A stretch of 51,713 nt of DNA from Intrasporangium_A sp039812505 (GTDB taxonomy: Bacteria > Actinomycetota > Actinomycetes > Actinomycetales > Dermatophilaceae), in contig NZ_JBDIAQ010000009.1 in the NCBI RefSeq assembly GCF_039812505.1, positions 1 to 51,713 of the forward strand. The letters are read 5' to 3'. Under the pieces are notes generated by a model, which was not told the origin of the DNA, made no database searches, and saw only the letters and a list, made by a program, of their open reading frames with translations. A program made the position numbers and the translations under genes. This document shows, one piece after another, positions 16,324 to 26,281 of this stretch (the stretch's first letter is position 1; every line of letters starts with the position of its first letter).

Positions 16324-17115
16324 ATGACCGAGATCACCCTCGACGACGTCGAGGTCTCCTTCCAAACACCCACCGGCACCGTCCAAGCCGTGAGCGGTGT
16401 GACACAACGCGTGCCCACACAGGGATTCGTCTCCCTCGTCGGGCCCAGCGGTTGTGGCAAGTCCACTCTGCTCAACATCATTGCCGGCCTCACCAAGGCA
16501 ACTGGTGGTCAGGTGCACGTGGGAGGCAAGCTGGTCACCGGACCGGACCGGGGGATCGGCGTGGTCTTCCAAGAGGACTCCACGCTGCCTTGGCGGACCG
16601 TGCTCGACAACGTGCGGTTCGCCCTACAGGTCGCCGGAATCCCCAAGTCGGATCAGCTCGAGCGAGCCCGCTGGGCGATCGAACTGGTCGGCCTGAGGGG
16701 TTTCGCCGACGTGTATCCGTCGATGCTGTCCGGAGGGATGCGTCAGCGCGTCGCCCTTGCCCGGACCCTCGCGCTCGAGCCCGGAGTCGTGCTCATGGAC
16801 GAGCCCTTCGCAGCCCTCGACCAGCAGACCCGCATCTTCCTGGGCGCCGAAGTGCGGAGCATCTGGCAGCGCAGCGCCCAGACCGTACTCTTCGTCACGC
16901 ACGACATCTCCGAGGCCATCCTGCTCTCCGAACAGGTCTGGGTGATGTCTTACCGCCCCGGGCGGATCATCGATGTGATCGACGTCGACCTACCCAAGGA
17001 GCGCGACCCGTCGGTGGTGTCCAGTCACGCTTTCAACGAGCTGCACAACCGCATCTGGGGCGCATTGCAGGAAGAGTCGATGCGTGGCTTCCGACAGCAG
17101 GAAGGCGCGGCGTGA
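16324..17115 (+). CDS. ABC importer ATPase (SsuB/TauB-like)
   Basis: A 263-residue nucleotide-binding subunit. Walker A is GPSGCGKST at about residues 40-48, the Q-loop is VFQEDSTLPW, the signature is MLSGGMRQR, Walker B is VVLMDEPFAALD and the H-loop is FVTHDISEA. It drives import through the two permeases that follow. The start ATG has GGAGG 8 bases upstream. The stop overlaps the next start (GTGA). The Gly-Gly-Met signature and length are usual for the nitrate/sulfonate/taurine importer branch. Confidence 0.92.
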   Translation: MTEITLDDVEVSFQTPTGTVQAVSGVTQRVPTQGFVSLVGPSGCGKSTLLNIIAGLTKATGGQVHVGGKLVTGPDRGIGVVFQEDSTLPWRTVLDNVRFALQVAGIPKSDQLERARWAIELVGLRGFADVYPSMLSGGMRQRVALARTLALEPGVVLMDEPFAALDQQTRIFLGAEVRSIWQRSAQTVLFVTHDISEAILLSEQVWVMSYRPGRIIDVIDVDLPKERDPSVVSSHAFNELHNRIWGALQEESMRGFRQQEGAA

Positions 17116-17990
17116 CCACCGCCGTCGCCACGACTGAACGATCTGAGGTACCCGTGACTGTCCAGGAACCCACGACCATGGCCGACCCTCCGAGCAACAC
17201 CGTCGTGGCACCGAAGGCCTCCCGTCGAAGACTTGGTGACGCAACGTTCAGCGCCATCGCGACGACGGTCCTGATCGTGCTGCTGGCGGCTATCTGCGAG
17301 ATCGGCCCGCGGCTGGGCTGGTGGCAGGAGGAGATCCTTCCCACAACCTCCTCTATCGTTGCCTCGGCCGCAGACCTGCTGACCCAGCCTCAGTTCTGGG
17401 CGGACGCGGCGCGTACCAGCCTCGAGATCGGCCTGTCCATCGTCTTCGGCTCTGCCATCGGCCTGCTGCTCGGTCTCGCCTTCTGGAAGCTTCCGACCGT
17501 GGGCCGCATCTTCGAACCTTACCTGGTGTCGTTCTACGCCGTGCCGATGGTGCTGTTCTATCCCCTCGCCATCGTCGTCGTCGGGATCAATGCGAGCTCG
17601 GTCGTCATCCTCGCCACGATCATGACGTTGATACCGGTGGCCCTGAACACCACGGTAGGCCTCAACGGGATCCGACCGGTCTACCTCAAGCTCGCCCGAT
17701 CGCTGCAGTGCAGCCCACGCCAGATGCTCACCTCGATCGCCCTGCCAGCGGCGGCGCCGTTCATCGTCGCCGGGCTGCGCCTCGGGGTCGTCTACGCGCT
17801 TATCGGCAGCATAGCAATGGAGTTCGTCACCGCTCAGGCCGGGCTCGGCTATCGGGTCAGGTACCTGTACGAGATCTTCGACAGCCAGACGATGTTCGCC
17901 TACATCTTCATCATCCTGGTCGTCTCGATGATCCTGACCGCGCTGCTGGTCGTCGTCGAGAAGCTGCTCGTGAAAGGACGGACCACATGA
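17112..17990 (+). CDS. ABC importer permease 1 (SsuC/TauC-like)
   Basis: A 292-residue inner-membrane subunit with about six hydrophobic segments. The coupling-loop EAA motif region reads ARSLQCSPRQMLTSIALPAAAPF followed by IVAGLRLG, as in the BPD_transp_1 family. A long polar N-terminus of about 45 residues precedes the first helix (TVLIVLLAAICEIG), so the true start could be internal, for example at ATG 17178. It overlaps the ATPase gene by GTGA and the second permease by ATGA, so the three are translated together. Confidence 0.88.
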   Translation: MTTAVATTERSEVPVTVQEPTTMADPPSNTVVAPKASRRRLGDATFSAIATTVLIVLLAAICEIGPRLGWWQEEILPTTSSIVASAADLLTQPQFWADAARTSLEIGLSIVFGSAIGLLLGLAFWKLPTVGRIFEPYLVSFYAVPMVLFYPLAIVVVGINASSVVILATIMTLIPVALNTTVGLNGIRPVYLKLARSLQCSPRQMLTSIALPAAAPFIVAGLRLGVVYALIGSIAMEFVTAQAGLGYRVRYLYEIFDSQTMFAYIFIILVVSMILTALLVVVEKLLVKGRTT

Positions 17991-18754
17991 CCGCCCCGAC
18001 CATCGGTGCTACCCGATCCTTCGGCATACCCGACCGGCACCGCCAGCTCGTCGGATCGGTCGGGGTTGCCATTGCTGCGGTGCTGGTGTGGCAGGTCGTC
18101 AGCGGGTTCATCTTTGTAGTACCACCGCCTGCCCGGACCATCGCTGCCCTGTTCACCAACCTCACGGACCCTGAGTATCTCGTGGATGTCAGGGCCACCG
18201 CTGTCGCCGTGTCGCTCGCCTTCGTCATCGGCACCGCCCTGGGCGGCATCCTCGGCCTCGTGCTGGGTCTGTGGAAGCCGTTCCGCCTGGCGACCGAGCC
18301 GCTGATCATCGCGCTGAACGGCGTGCCGAAGATCGTGCTCTATCCGATCCTGCTGCCGATCTTCCAGCTGAGCGGCTCCAAGGTGGTCATGGGTGTGCTG
18401 TTCTGCCTGTTCCCCGTGCTGATCAACGTGACGGCTGGCGTGCGCCACATCCCAGCGGTCTACTGGAAGCTCGGTCGTTCGCTGCGGGCATCAGGGTTGC
18501 AGCTGCTCGTGCACATCATCCTTCCTGCCATTCGCAAGCCGCTGCTGACCGGTGTGCGGTTGGCCGTGAGCCTTGCCGTCGTCGGCGTGGTCCTGTCCGA
18601 GTTCTTCGCCACCCGCCACGGTCTCGGGCGAGCCGTGCTGCAGAGCTACAGCCACGGTGACTACCCGGAGATGGTCGCCACGATCCTGCTGCTCATCGTC
18701 GTCTCGTTCGCGATCTCCATGCTGCTGTGGCGCTGGGAGAAGAAGGTCCAGTGA
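17987..18754 (+). CDS. ABC importer permease 2
   Basis: A 255-residue inner-membrane permease paralogous to the preceding one. The EAA-like loop reads GRSLRASGLQLLVHIILPA followed by LTGVRLAVSLAVVGV. Six hydrophobic spans are visible, the last being ILLLIVVSFAISMLLW. Two different permeases with one ATPase imply a heterodimeric channel, less common than the homodimer in the SsuC/TauC group. ATGA overlap at both the upstream permease and the hydroxylase gene (GTGA) couples transport to the first enzymatic step. Confidence 0.88.
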   Translation: MTAPTIGATRSFGIPDRHRQLVGSVGVAIAAVLVWQVVSGFIFVVPPPARTIAALFTNLTDPEYLVDVRATAVAVSLAFVIGTALGGILGLVLGLWKPFRLATEPLIIALNGVPKIVLYPILLPIFQLSGSKVVMGVLFCLFPVLINVTAGVRHIPAVYWKLGRSLRASGLQLLVHIILPAIRKPLLTGVRLAVSLAVVGVVLSEFFATRHGLGRAVLQSYSHGDYPEMVATILLLIVVSFAISMLLWRWEKKVQ

Positions 18755-21114
18755 GCATCTCCGCGATTCCCGGCGAGCAGGTGGGCGGCGACCGTCCCTA
18801 CGTCGGCACCCCCGTGTCCAGGGTGGAGGACGAGCGCCTGCTGGCCGGGCGCGGTCGGTTCCTCGCAGACCTAGCCGCAGGAGCGCTGGCGGTCGCCTTT
18901 CTCCGCTCCACCGAAGCACATGCCGTCATCGAGTCGATCGACACCACGCCTGCCATGAGGATGCCCGGCGTGCTGGGGGTGTTCACCGGCGACGACCTCC
19001 AGCTGGCCAACGACCACATCGGCTCGCTGCACACGCCGCACCCCGCTTTCGTGGCCGCCACCGGCTTCCGGATGGTGCAGCAGCGCCTCGCCATCATGCC
19101 CGTGGACCGGGTCCACTACGTGGGCCAGCCCGTCGTCGCCGTCCTCGCCTCGGACCGCTACCTCGCCGAGGACGCCCTCGAGACCGTCGAGGTCACCTAT
19201 CGGCCGCGCCCCCCGCTCCTGGACCCCGAGAGCGCCCTGGCTCCCGACGCCGCCCCCATGCACCCCGGCCTGCCCGACAACGAGGCGGCCGCGATCGAGG
19301 TGGACTTCGGCGACGACCTCGACCCGGCCACGGTCGCCGTCGTCACCGAGGGCACCTACCGGATCGGCCGCCACGGGGCGGTGCCCCTCGAGGGTCGGGG
19401 AGTCCTCGCGCGCATCGACGGCGACCGGGTCTCCGTCTGGACCTCCACCCAGATCCCGCACCTGGTCCGGCAGGGGATCTGTGACGCGACCGGATGGTCG
19501 GTCGACGACGTACGGGTCAGCGTCCCCGACGTGGGCGGCGGGTTCGGCACCAAGGCCAACGTCTATGCCGAGGAGATCATCGTCCCGGTGCTGGCCCGCC
19601 GGACCGGGCACGACCTCGTGTGGGTCGAGGACCGACAGGAGCACCTGACCGGCTCGGCCCAAGGGCGTGACCAAGTACACCGGACCCGCCTCAGCGTGGC
19701 TGCCGACGGTCGCATCCTACGCTGGGAGGACGACTTCCTGATGGACATCGGCGCCGGCGGACTGTGGGTTGCCGGCGTGGTGGCCAACACGGCCATCCAC
19801 CTGCTCGGCCCCTACCGCATCCCGCGCGCCCGACTGCACGGACGAGCCGCCTTCACCAACAAGACGATCACCGCCCAGTACCGGGGCGCCGGTCGCCCCG
19901 AGGCCTGCTTCGCCCTCGAGCGCAGCCTCGACGAGGCGGCCAGACAGCTGGGCCTGACCCCGATCCAGATCCGCGAGCGCAACCTGCTCACCCGGGCCGA
20001 CCTGCCCTACTCCCAGCCACTCCCGCAACGGGACGGGGTGCCCATCGTCTACGACGGCGGCGACTACCTGGCCTGTCTGCAGGCTGCCGTCGAGCTGCTC
20101 CCACCGGAGAGCACCGCGGCGCACGCGGCCCGCCACCCGGAGCTGAGCATCGGCCACGGCGTCGGGTGCTACATCGAGGCGACCGGCCGTGGGAGCTACG
20201 AGTCGGCCCGGGTCCGGCTGACCCCCTCCGGTGGGTTCGAGGTCGCCACCGGCGCCGCATCGGCCGGTCAGGCGCACGAGACGGTCTTTGCGCAGGTGAC
20301 CGCCGACGTGCTCGGCGCGCCGCTCGACCGGATCACCGTGCGTCGCACCGACACCGACCTGGTCCGGCACGGCTTCGGCAGCTTCGCCAGCCGGTCCGCG
20401 GTCCTGGCCGGGTCGGCAGTGCGGCGCGCTGCCGACGAGTTCATGTCCCAGGCGACCGACCGGGCCGCCCGACTGCTCGGGGTACCGGCCGAGCTGGTCA
20501 AGAGCACCGTCACCGGGTTCGCCACGGCCGTCGGCGCCTCGCTGCGGGACGTCACCTGGACCGACCTCGCTGCTGCCTGCCGGCCCGGTGGCGCCCAGGA
20601 GCAGCTCGGCCCGCTCGATGTCGTCGAGTACTTCCACCCCCGGACGGTGACGTGGACCATGGGCGCGCACGCCGCTGTCGTCGGCGTGCACCGCGGCACG
20701 GGAGCCGTCTCGGTGCTCGACTACGCCGTGGCCCACGAGGGCGGCGTGGAGATCAACCCCCTCGTCGTCGAGGGCCAGATAATCGGCGGTGTCGCCCAGG
20801 GCATCGGCGGCGCGCTGCTCGAGGAGTACCGCTTCTCGCCGGAGGGCCAGCCGACCTGCACGACCCTGGCCGAGTACCTGCTGCCGGGCACGTGCGACGT
20901 GCCGGACGTGAGGATCAGGCATCTGGCCGTGCCGACCACGAACAACCCGCTCGGGGTACGGGGCGCCGGGGAGAGCGGCACCATCGCCGTGTCCGCAGCG
21001 GTGGCCGGGGCCGTCGACGACGCCCTGGCGGGACGGGTCCACGTGAGCCGGACCCCGATCAGCACGGCACTGCTGCGTGCCGCCCTCGACACCGAAGGGG
21101 GGACGGACCAGTGA
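18751..21114 (+). CDS. Molybdenum hydroxylase large subunit (form II CoxL-like)
   Basis: A 787-residue molybdopterin-cytosine-dinucleotide subunit of the xanthine oxidase family. PDVGGGFGTKANVYAEE binds the cofactor, QYRGAGRPEA (residues 376-385) is the active-site loop and GVRGAGESG holds the base-catalyst Glu741. The loop is the AYxGAGR form II type; true aerobic CO dehydrogenases carry AYxCSFR, so CO oxidation is unlikely. The enzyme would hydroxylate a carbon next to ring nitrogen with water as oxygen source. GTG 18751 overlaps the permease stop. The L-M-S gene order matches many nicotinate- or purine-type hydroxylases. Confidence 0.88.
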   Translation: MSISAIPGEQVGGDRPYVGTPVSRVEDERLLAGRGRFLADLAAGALAVAFLRSTEAHAVIESIDTTPAMRMPGVLGVFTGDDLQLANDHIGSLHTPHPAFVAATGFRMVQQRLAIMPVDRVHYVGQPVVAVLASDRYLAEDALETVEVTYRPRPPLLDPESALAPDAAPMHPGLPDNEAAAIEVDFGDDLDPATVAVVTEGTYRIGRHGAVPLEGRGVLARIDGDRVSVWTSTQIPHLVRQGICDATGWSVDDVRVSVPDVGGGFGTKANVYAEEIIVPVLARRTGHDLVWVEDRQEHLTGSAQGRDQVHRTRLSVAADGRILRWEDDFLMDIGAGGLWVAGVVANTAIHLLGPYRIPRARLHGRAAFTNKTITAQYRGAGRPEACFALERSLDEAARQLGLTPIQIRERNLLTRADLPYSQPLPQRDGVPIVYDGGDYLACLQAAVELLPPESTAAHAARHPELSIGHGVGCYIEATGRGSYESARVRLTPSGGFEVATGAASAGQAHETVFAQVTADVLGAPLDRITVRRTDTDLVRHGFGSFASRSAVLAGSAVRRAADEFMSQATDRAARLLGVPAELVKSTVTGFATAVGASLRDVTWTDLAAACRPGGAQEQLGPLDVVEYFHPRTVTWTMGAHAAVVGVHRGTGAVSVLDYAVAHEGGVEINPLVVEGQIIGGVAQGIGGALLEEYRFSPEGQPTCTTLAEYLLPGTCDVPDVRIRHLAVPTTNNPLGVRGAGESGTIAVSAAVAGAVDDALAGRVHVSRTPISTALLRAALDTEGGTDQ

Positions 21115-21991
21115 AGCCGGCGCCGTTCGCCTACCTGCGCGCCCGTTCCGTGGCGCACGCCCTGGGCCTGCTCGCCCCCACATCCGAGGAGGGTGACAGC
21201 AAGGTGCTGGCCGGCGGCCAGAGCCTGGTCACCCTGATGAACCTGCGGTTGGCCCGACCGGACCGACTGGTCGACATCGGTGGCCTCACCGAGCTGGAGC
21301 GCACCTTCGAGGACACCGATGCGGTCGTGCTAGGGGCCCTCGTGCGCCACCGGATGCTGGAGACCGACCCGACCCTTCGGCGCCGGATCCCGCTCGTGGC
21401 GGCGGCCGTCGGCCACATCGGGCACGTCGCGATCCGCAACCGCGGGACGCTGGGCGGCTCGCTGTCGCACGCCGACCCGGCTGCCGAGCTCCCCCTGGTC
21501 ATGACCGTGCACGACGCCGTCATCCACGTCGAGTCCGCCCGGGCCGGGCGCCGGGCCATCCGGGCCGAGGAGTTCTTCGAGTCCGTCTTCACCACGACGA
21601 TGGAGCCGGACGAGCTGCTGACCTGGGTCACCGTGCCCAGTGCCCGACCGGGGCAGGGTTGGGGCTTTGTCGAGTTCGCCCCGCGGATCGGCGACTACGC
21701 CCAGGCCGGCGCGGCCTGCCTCGTCACCGTCCGGCCCGACGGGACGGTGACAACCGTGCGCGCCGGCCTCATGGCGGCAGCCGACCGCCCCCTCATGGTC
21801 AGTCGACCCGACGACGTGGTGAGCGGCATACCGACCGAGCAGACGTGGACGCGGCTGGCGGCCCAGTGGACGAGCGGGCTGGAGCCGATGACCGACGACC
21901 CGGAGCACACGCGCGCCCTGTGCCGGGTCGCCCTGGCCCAGGCCCTCGGCGCCGCCTACCGACGGGGCCGCACCAACGAGCAGGAGGCAGC

Positions 21992-21995
<4 letters not shown>
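21111..21995 (+). CDS. Molybdenum hydroxylase FAD-binding medium subunit
   Basis: A 294-residue CoxM/XdhB-like flavoprotein. It starts KPAPFAYLRARSVAHAL and has VLAGGQSLVTLMNLRLA and IRNRGTLGGSLSHADPAAE, the two FAD-binding loops of the family, then a CODH_FAD C-terminal domain. It passes electrons from the iron-sulfur subunit to an acceptor. It overlaps the large-subunit gene by GTGA and the small-subunit gene by ATGA. Confidence 0.9.
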
Positions 21996-22527
<532 letters not shown>

Positions 22528-22531
<4 letters not shown>

Positions 22532-24777
22532 GCGGGTCCACGCTCGAGCAGGTCGACACCCACTTTCTCGAGGCGATCGCCGCCCTGGGCGTCGACGCAC
22601 ACCCGCCGGAGGGTACCCGGCCCGGGCTGCTGGGCGATGGACTCGCCCCGGCACGGGCACTGGAGCTCTTCGACGCCCAGCTGGGCAGCCGCCACCTCGA
22701 CCTGGTGGCCCGCACACTACGGGCCCGTGGGGAGGGCTTCTACACGATCGGATCGTCCGGCCACGAGGGCAATGCCGCCGTCGCCGCGGCGCTCCGGCCG
22801 ACCGACCCGGCCCTGCTGCACTACCGCTCGGGCGGCTTCTACCTCGAGCGGGCCCGCCAGGTGCCCGGCAGCGACGGGATCCGGGACGTGCTGCTCGGCC
22901 TGGTGGCGGCCACCGACGACCCGATCTCCGGTGGGCGACACAAGGTGTTCGGCCGTCAGGACCTGGCCGTCATCCCGCAGACCTCGACCATCGCCTCACA
23001 CCTCCCGCGGGCCCTCGGCGTGGCCTTCTCGCTCTCCCGCGCCCAGAAGCTCGGTGTGCAGCCGGCTTGGCCCGCGGACTCGGTCGTCGTGTGCAGCTTC
23101 GGCGACGCCTCAGCCAACCACTCCACGGCAACCGGGGCGATCAACTCGGCGATCCAGGCCGCCTACCGGGGCCTGCCCCTGCCGCTGCTTCTCGTGTGCG
23201 AGGACAACGGCTTGGGCATCAGCGTCCCCACGCCACGTGGCTGGATCGCGAAGGCCTACGGCGACCGCGCCGGACTGCGCTACGTCACCGCGGACGGCAG
23301 TGACCTGACCGACATCGTCCCGGTCGCGCAGGAGGCGGCCGACTGGGTGCGCCGGACTCGCCGACCGGCGTTCCTGCACCTGCGCACGGTCCGGCTCATG
23401 GGACATGCCGGGACCGACCTGGAGTCCGCCTACCGCCCCGCCGACCAGATCACCGCCGACCTGGACCGGGACCCCCTGCTCGGCACCGCCCGGCTGCTCA
23501 CCGCCTCGGGTGTCCTGCGCCCCGCCGAGATCCTGGACCGGTATGAGGCCAAGCGGGCCCAGGTGCGTACCGCCGCGGAGCAGGTGGCCGGCCTGCCCCG
23601 GCTGGCCTCGCGCGAGGCGGTGGTCTGGGCCGTCGCCAGTGACCGCCCGGCCGTCGTGCGAGAGCTGGCGGCGCGATGCGCACCGGACCCGGCGCGACAC
23701 CAGGCGTGCGGCGGGTCGCTCCCGGAGGACCGTGGGCCGCTGACCCTCGCCCAGTCGATCAACCGGGCGCTGGCCGACCTGATGGCGCTCGAGCCGGGGG
23801 CCATCGTGTTCGGGGAGGATGTCGGCGCCAAGGGCGGCGTCTACGGAGTCACCCGCGGCCTCCAGCGCCGTCTCGGACCGGCCCGGGTCTTCGACACCCT
23901 CCTCGACGAGCAGACCATCCTCGGCCTGGCCCTCGGCGCCGGGGTCACCGGCCTGCTGCCGATCCCGGAGATCCAGTACCTCGCCTACCTGCACAACGCC
24001 GAGGACCAACTCCGCGGGGAGGCGGCCACCCTGTCCTTCTTCTCGGCCGGCCGCTACCGCAACCCCATGGTCGTGCGGATCGCAGGCTATGCCTACCAGC
24101 GCGGCTTCGGGGGCCACTTCCACAACGACAACGCGATCGGGGTGCTGCGCGACATCCCCGGTCTGGTCATCGCCTCCCCCGCTCACCCGGCGGACGCCCC
24201 TGCCATGCTGCGCACCTGCGCCGCCGCTGCCCGGGCGGACGGCCGGGTGTGCGCCTTCCTCGAGCCGATCGCGCTCTACCACACCAAGGACCTGCACGAG
24301 CATGGCGACGGGGGTTGGCTGGCGCGGTATGCCGCTCCCCGCGCCTGGACGCTGGGGCACGTCCCGCTCGGGCGCGCCCGCACCCACGGTGACGGCACCG
24401 ACCTGACGATCGTCACGTTCGGGAACGGGCTGTACCTGAGCCTTCGCGCGGCGGCCGCCCTCGCCCGGTCGGGGATCGGCGCGCGCGTGGTGGACCTGCG
24501 GTGGCTGGCACCGCTCCCGGTGCAGGACATCGTCCGGGAGGCCCAGGCCACCGGCCGGGTGCTGGTCGTCGACGAGACCCGCCGCACCGGTGGAGTCTCC
24601 GAAGGCATCATCACCGCCCTGGTCGATACCGGCTTCGCCGGCCGGATCAAGCGAGTCGCCAGCGCGGACAGTTTCATCCCACTGGGCGATGCCGCCTGGC
24701 ACGTTCTGGTCAGTGAGGGCGAGATCGAGAAGGCGGCCCGGGAGCTGGTCGGCGACATCGAGCAGCGGCGGAGCTGA
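22528..24777 (+). CDS. Fused E1 alpha-beta thiamine-diphosphate 2-oxoacid dehydrogenase
   Basis: A 749-residue single-chain E1. The alpha half (about 1-390) has YTIGSSGHEGNAAVAAAL, HYRSGGFYLERA, CSFGDASANHSTATGAINSA at the TPP/Mg site and VRLMGHAGTD. The beta half (about 410-749) has TLAQSINRALADLMA, FGEDVGAKGGVYGVT, DTLLDEQTILGLALGAG and HNDNAIGVLRDIPGL. It should decarboxylate a 2-oxoacid and pass the acyl group to a lipoyl E2. No E2 or E3 follows; the nearest E2 is at 28.4 kb. GTG 22528 overlaps the iron-sulfur gene stop, so this is the last gene of the heterocycle operon. Confidence 0.85.
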
Positions 24778-24815
24778 CGCCCCGCTCTCAACGGCCGCGA
24801 GGTGGGCAACCGGCA

Positions 24816-24985
24816 TCACCCGACATGGGCATGCCGACAGCGCAGCTCCTCGCGGCGATCGAGCGCAGGTGCGCCGCGGACCTCGGCAACCCGCAACGCC
24901 CCGGCCCAGGTGTGGAAGTAGGCCAAGGGCCCGTCGTCGCTGAGGCCCTGGGCCCCGAAGACCTCGATGGCCGACCGACCAGGCG
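24816..24985 (-). pseudogene. C-terminal remnant of an acyl-CoA dehydrogenase
   Basis: On the minus strand the frame ending at TGA (24818-24816) reads SAIEVFGAQGLSDDGPLAYF, then ALRVAEVRG and RREELR. This matches the closing helices of acyl-CoA dehydrogenases; the intact copy at 40 kb has AIQVHGAAGLSQDTELAAAF. Only about 55 codons remain, with a short deletion where the usual DGPDEVH should be. Non-functional. Confidence 0.5.
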
Positions 24986-25059
24986 CTCGGCCACAAGGCA
25001 GGCAGACCGAGGCTCACCCGTCGACCCGCGACCGTCGTCACCACGGTCGAGCACCCTTT

Positions 25060-25300
25060 GGCCGCACCGTCTTGCGATCGCGAGGAAATCGGTATGTGCA
25101 TTGAGCGCGGTCACCTCCTCGATGCTCAGCCCGGACCCGGCGGCGACGCCGGAGAGCTCGTCGCACTGTTCAGGCCGCCACGAGGTGAGTGTCTCCCGAG
25201 TGTGCGCCGCGGCGTCGCGCTCGCGTGCCGTCGAGATCCCGACGGCACGGAAGGGCCCCGAGTAGCCAACAGAGGCTCGCAGCGGGCGGTTCCGGAGCAT
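25060..25300 (-). pseudogene. Fragment of a C45-type (acyltransferase/hydrolase) gene
   Basis: Reading minus from about 25300: VGYSGPFRAVGISTARERD, then WRPEQCDELSGVAAGSG and SIEEVTALNAHTDFLAIA. This is the typical N-terminal region of peptidase C45 / penicillin acyltransferase-like proteins. The autocatalytic Cys and the rest of the protein are missing; the frame runs into unrelated sequence and the acyl-CoA dehydrogenase remnant. Non-functional. Confidence 0.5.
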
Positions 25301-25701
25301 TGCGCCGCGGGCCTGACCCAGTTCCCGGCGCGAGTCTCCTGCGATCGTCAGGTGGCGGCGCTCGCTCGCCTGCCTTATGTCCGTTCTCCATCCTCGCGCA
25401 TCTGCGGCCCGTCTCGGTGCGTGCGTCCGCGCACGGATCGGGGGTCACGCGGACTCGCCCAGCAGCCCCTCGCGCAGGCCGCGTTCCGGCTTCCAGCCCG
25501 GTCTGGGCGCGCAGACCGGCCGTAGGCGCGCGCTCGCCGCATCCCGAGGCGCCCGTATGTCGCTGAGCCAGGTGCGCCGCATACGGCTCGGGTGGCGCGC
25601 AGCCAGTCCACGAACGGTCCCGATGCGCCCTCAGCGGTGGCTCCCGACACCCCGGAGCGGACCTGACGGGGGCAATGGAGGCACGACGGCAGCCGAGGGC
25701 G
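25301..25701. other. Non-coding remainder of the gene graveyard
   Basis: No intact gene. On the minus strand a short tail PGWKPERGLREGLLGESA ends at TGA 25446-25444 and resembles the C-terminus of NAD-dependent sugar epimerases; it is too short to be sure. An imperfect GTATGCCGC-type inverted repeat lies near 25553-25590 (CGTATGTCGCTGAGCC and CGCCGCATACG). Confidence 0.35.
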
Positions 25702-25707
25702 TAGATT
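25702..25707 (+). promoter_or_regulatory. -10 box of a probable leaderless promoter
   Basis: TAGATT matches TANNNT and ends 7 bases before ATG 25715, the spacing expected when transcription starts at the start codon. It decides the start of the CBS gene. Confidence 0.45.
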
Positions 25708-25714
25708 GCCGCAC

Positions 25715-26224
25715 ATGGAGCGCCCCGCGAAGTCCTCCGCAGCAGAGTCCGTCGCCCCGACGGCGGGCCAGATCATGTCGACACCGGTGATCACCGTGTC
25801 ACCAGGCGACTCGGTCGGCGACGTAGCCGACCTGTTGCACACCAAGGGCATCAGCGGCGCGCCGGTCGTCGACGAGGTGGGGGTGCTGCTCGGTCTGGTC
25901 AGCGAGTACGACCTGCTGGCCCGCAGCGGCTCCACCGCCCAGGACGTGATGACCAAGAGCGTCATCAGCGTCACGACCGACACCCTGGTCAACGACGTGC
26001 GCCACCTGCTCATCGACCAGCGGATCCGGCGGCTGCCCGTCACCGAGCACGGCCGTCTCGTCGGGATCGTCAGCCGCGGGGACATCGTCGCGCTGCTGGC
26101 CACCGAGTGGGTGTGCCAGTCCTGCGGCGAGGCCGTCCGCGGCGACCACCGACCCGAGAGCTGCCCGCGCTGCCATGCCCCGGGCGACCGCTTCGTCCTC
26201 CAGGAGCAGTCCCCCGGATTCTGA
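25715..26224 (+). CDS. Tandem CBS-domain protein with C-terminal zinc ribbon
   Basis: A 169-residue cytosolic protein. CBS 1 spans about residues 15-75 (IMSTPVITVSPGDSVGDVA, GAPVVDEVGVLLGLVSEYDL), and CBS 2 follows (DVMTKSVISVTTDTLVND, RRLPVTEHGRLVGIVSRGD). The tail has CQSCGEAVRG and CPRCHAPGD, a four-Cys rubredoxin/zinc-ribbon knuckle. CBS pairs usually bind adenine nucleotides and sense energy state. The start at 25715 follows a leaderless -10. The gene lies 57 bases before the E1-E1-E2 operon on the same strand and may regulate or be co-transcribed with it. Confidence 0.82.
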   Translation: MERPAKSSAAESVAPTAGQIMSTPVITVSPGDSVGDVADLLHTKGISGAPVVDEVGVLLGLVSEYDLLARSGSTAQDVMTKSVISVTTDTLVNDVRHLLIDQRIRRLPVTEHGRLVGIVSRGDIVALLATEWVCQSCGEAVRGDHRPESCPRCHAPGDRFVLQEQSPGF

Positions 26225-26281
26225 GACCAACAGCTCGGCGGGGCAACACCCCGCCCCACACCGGCAGGAACGGAGAAGGCG

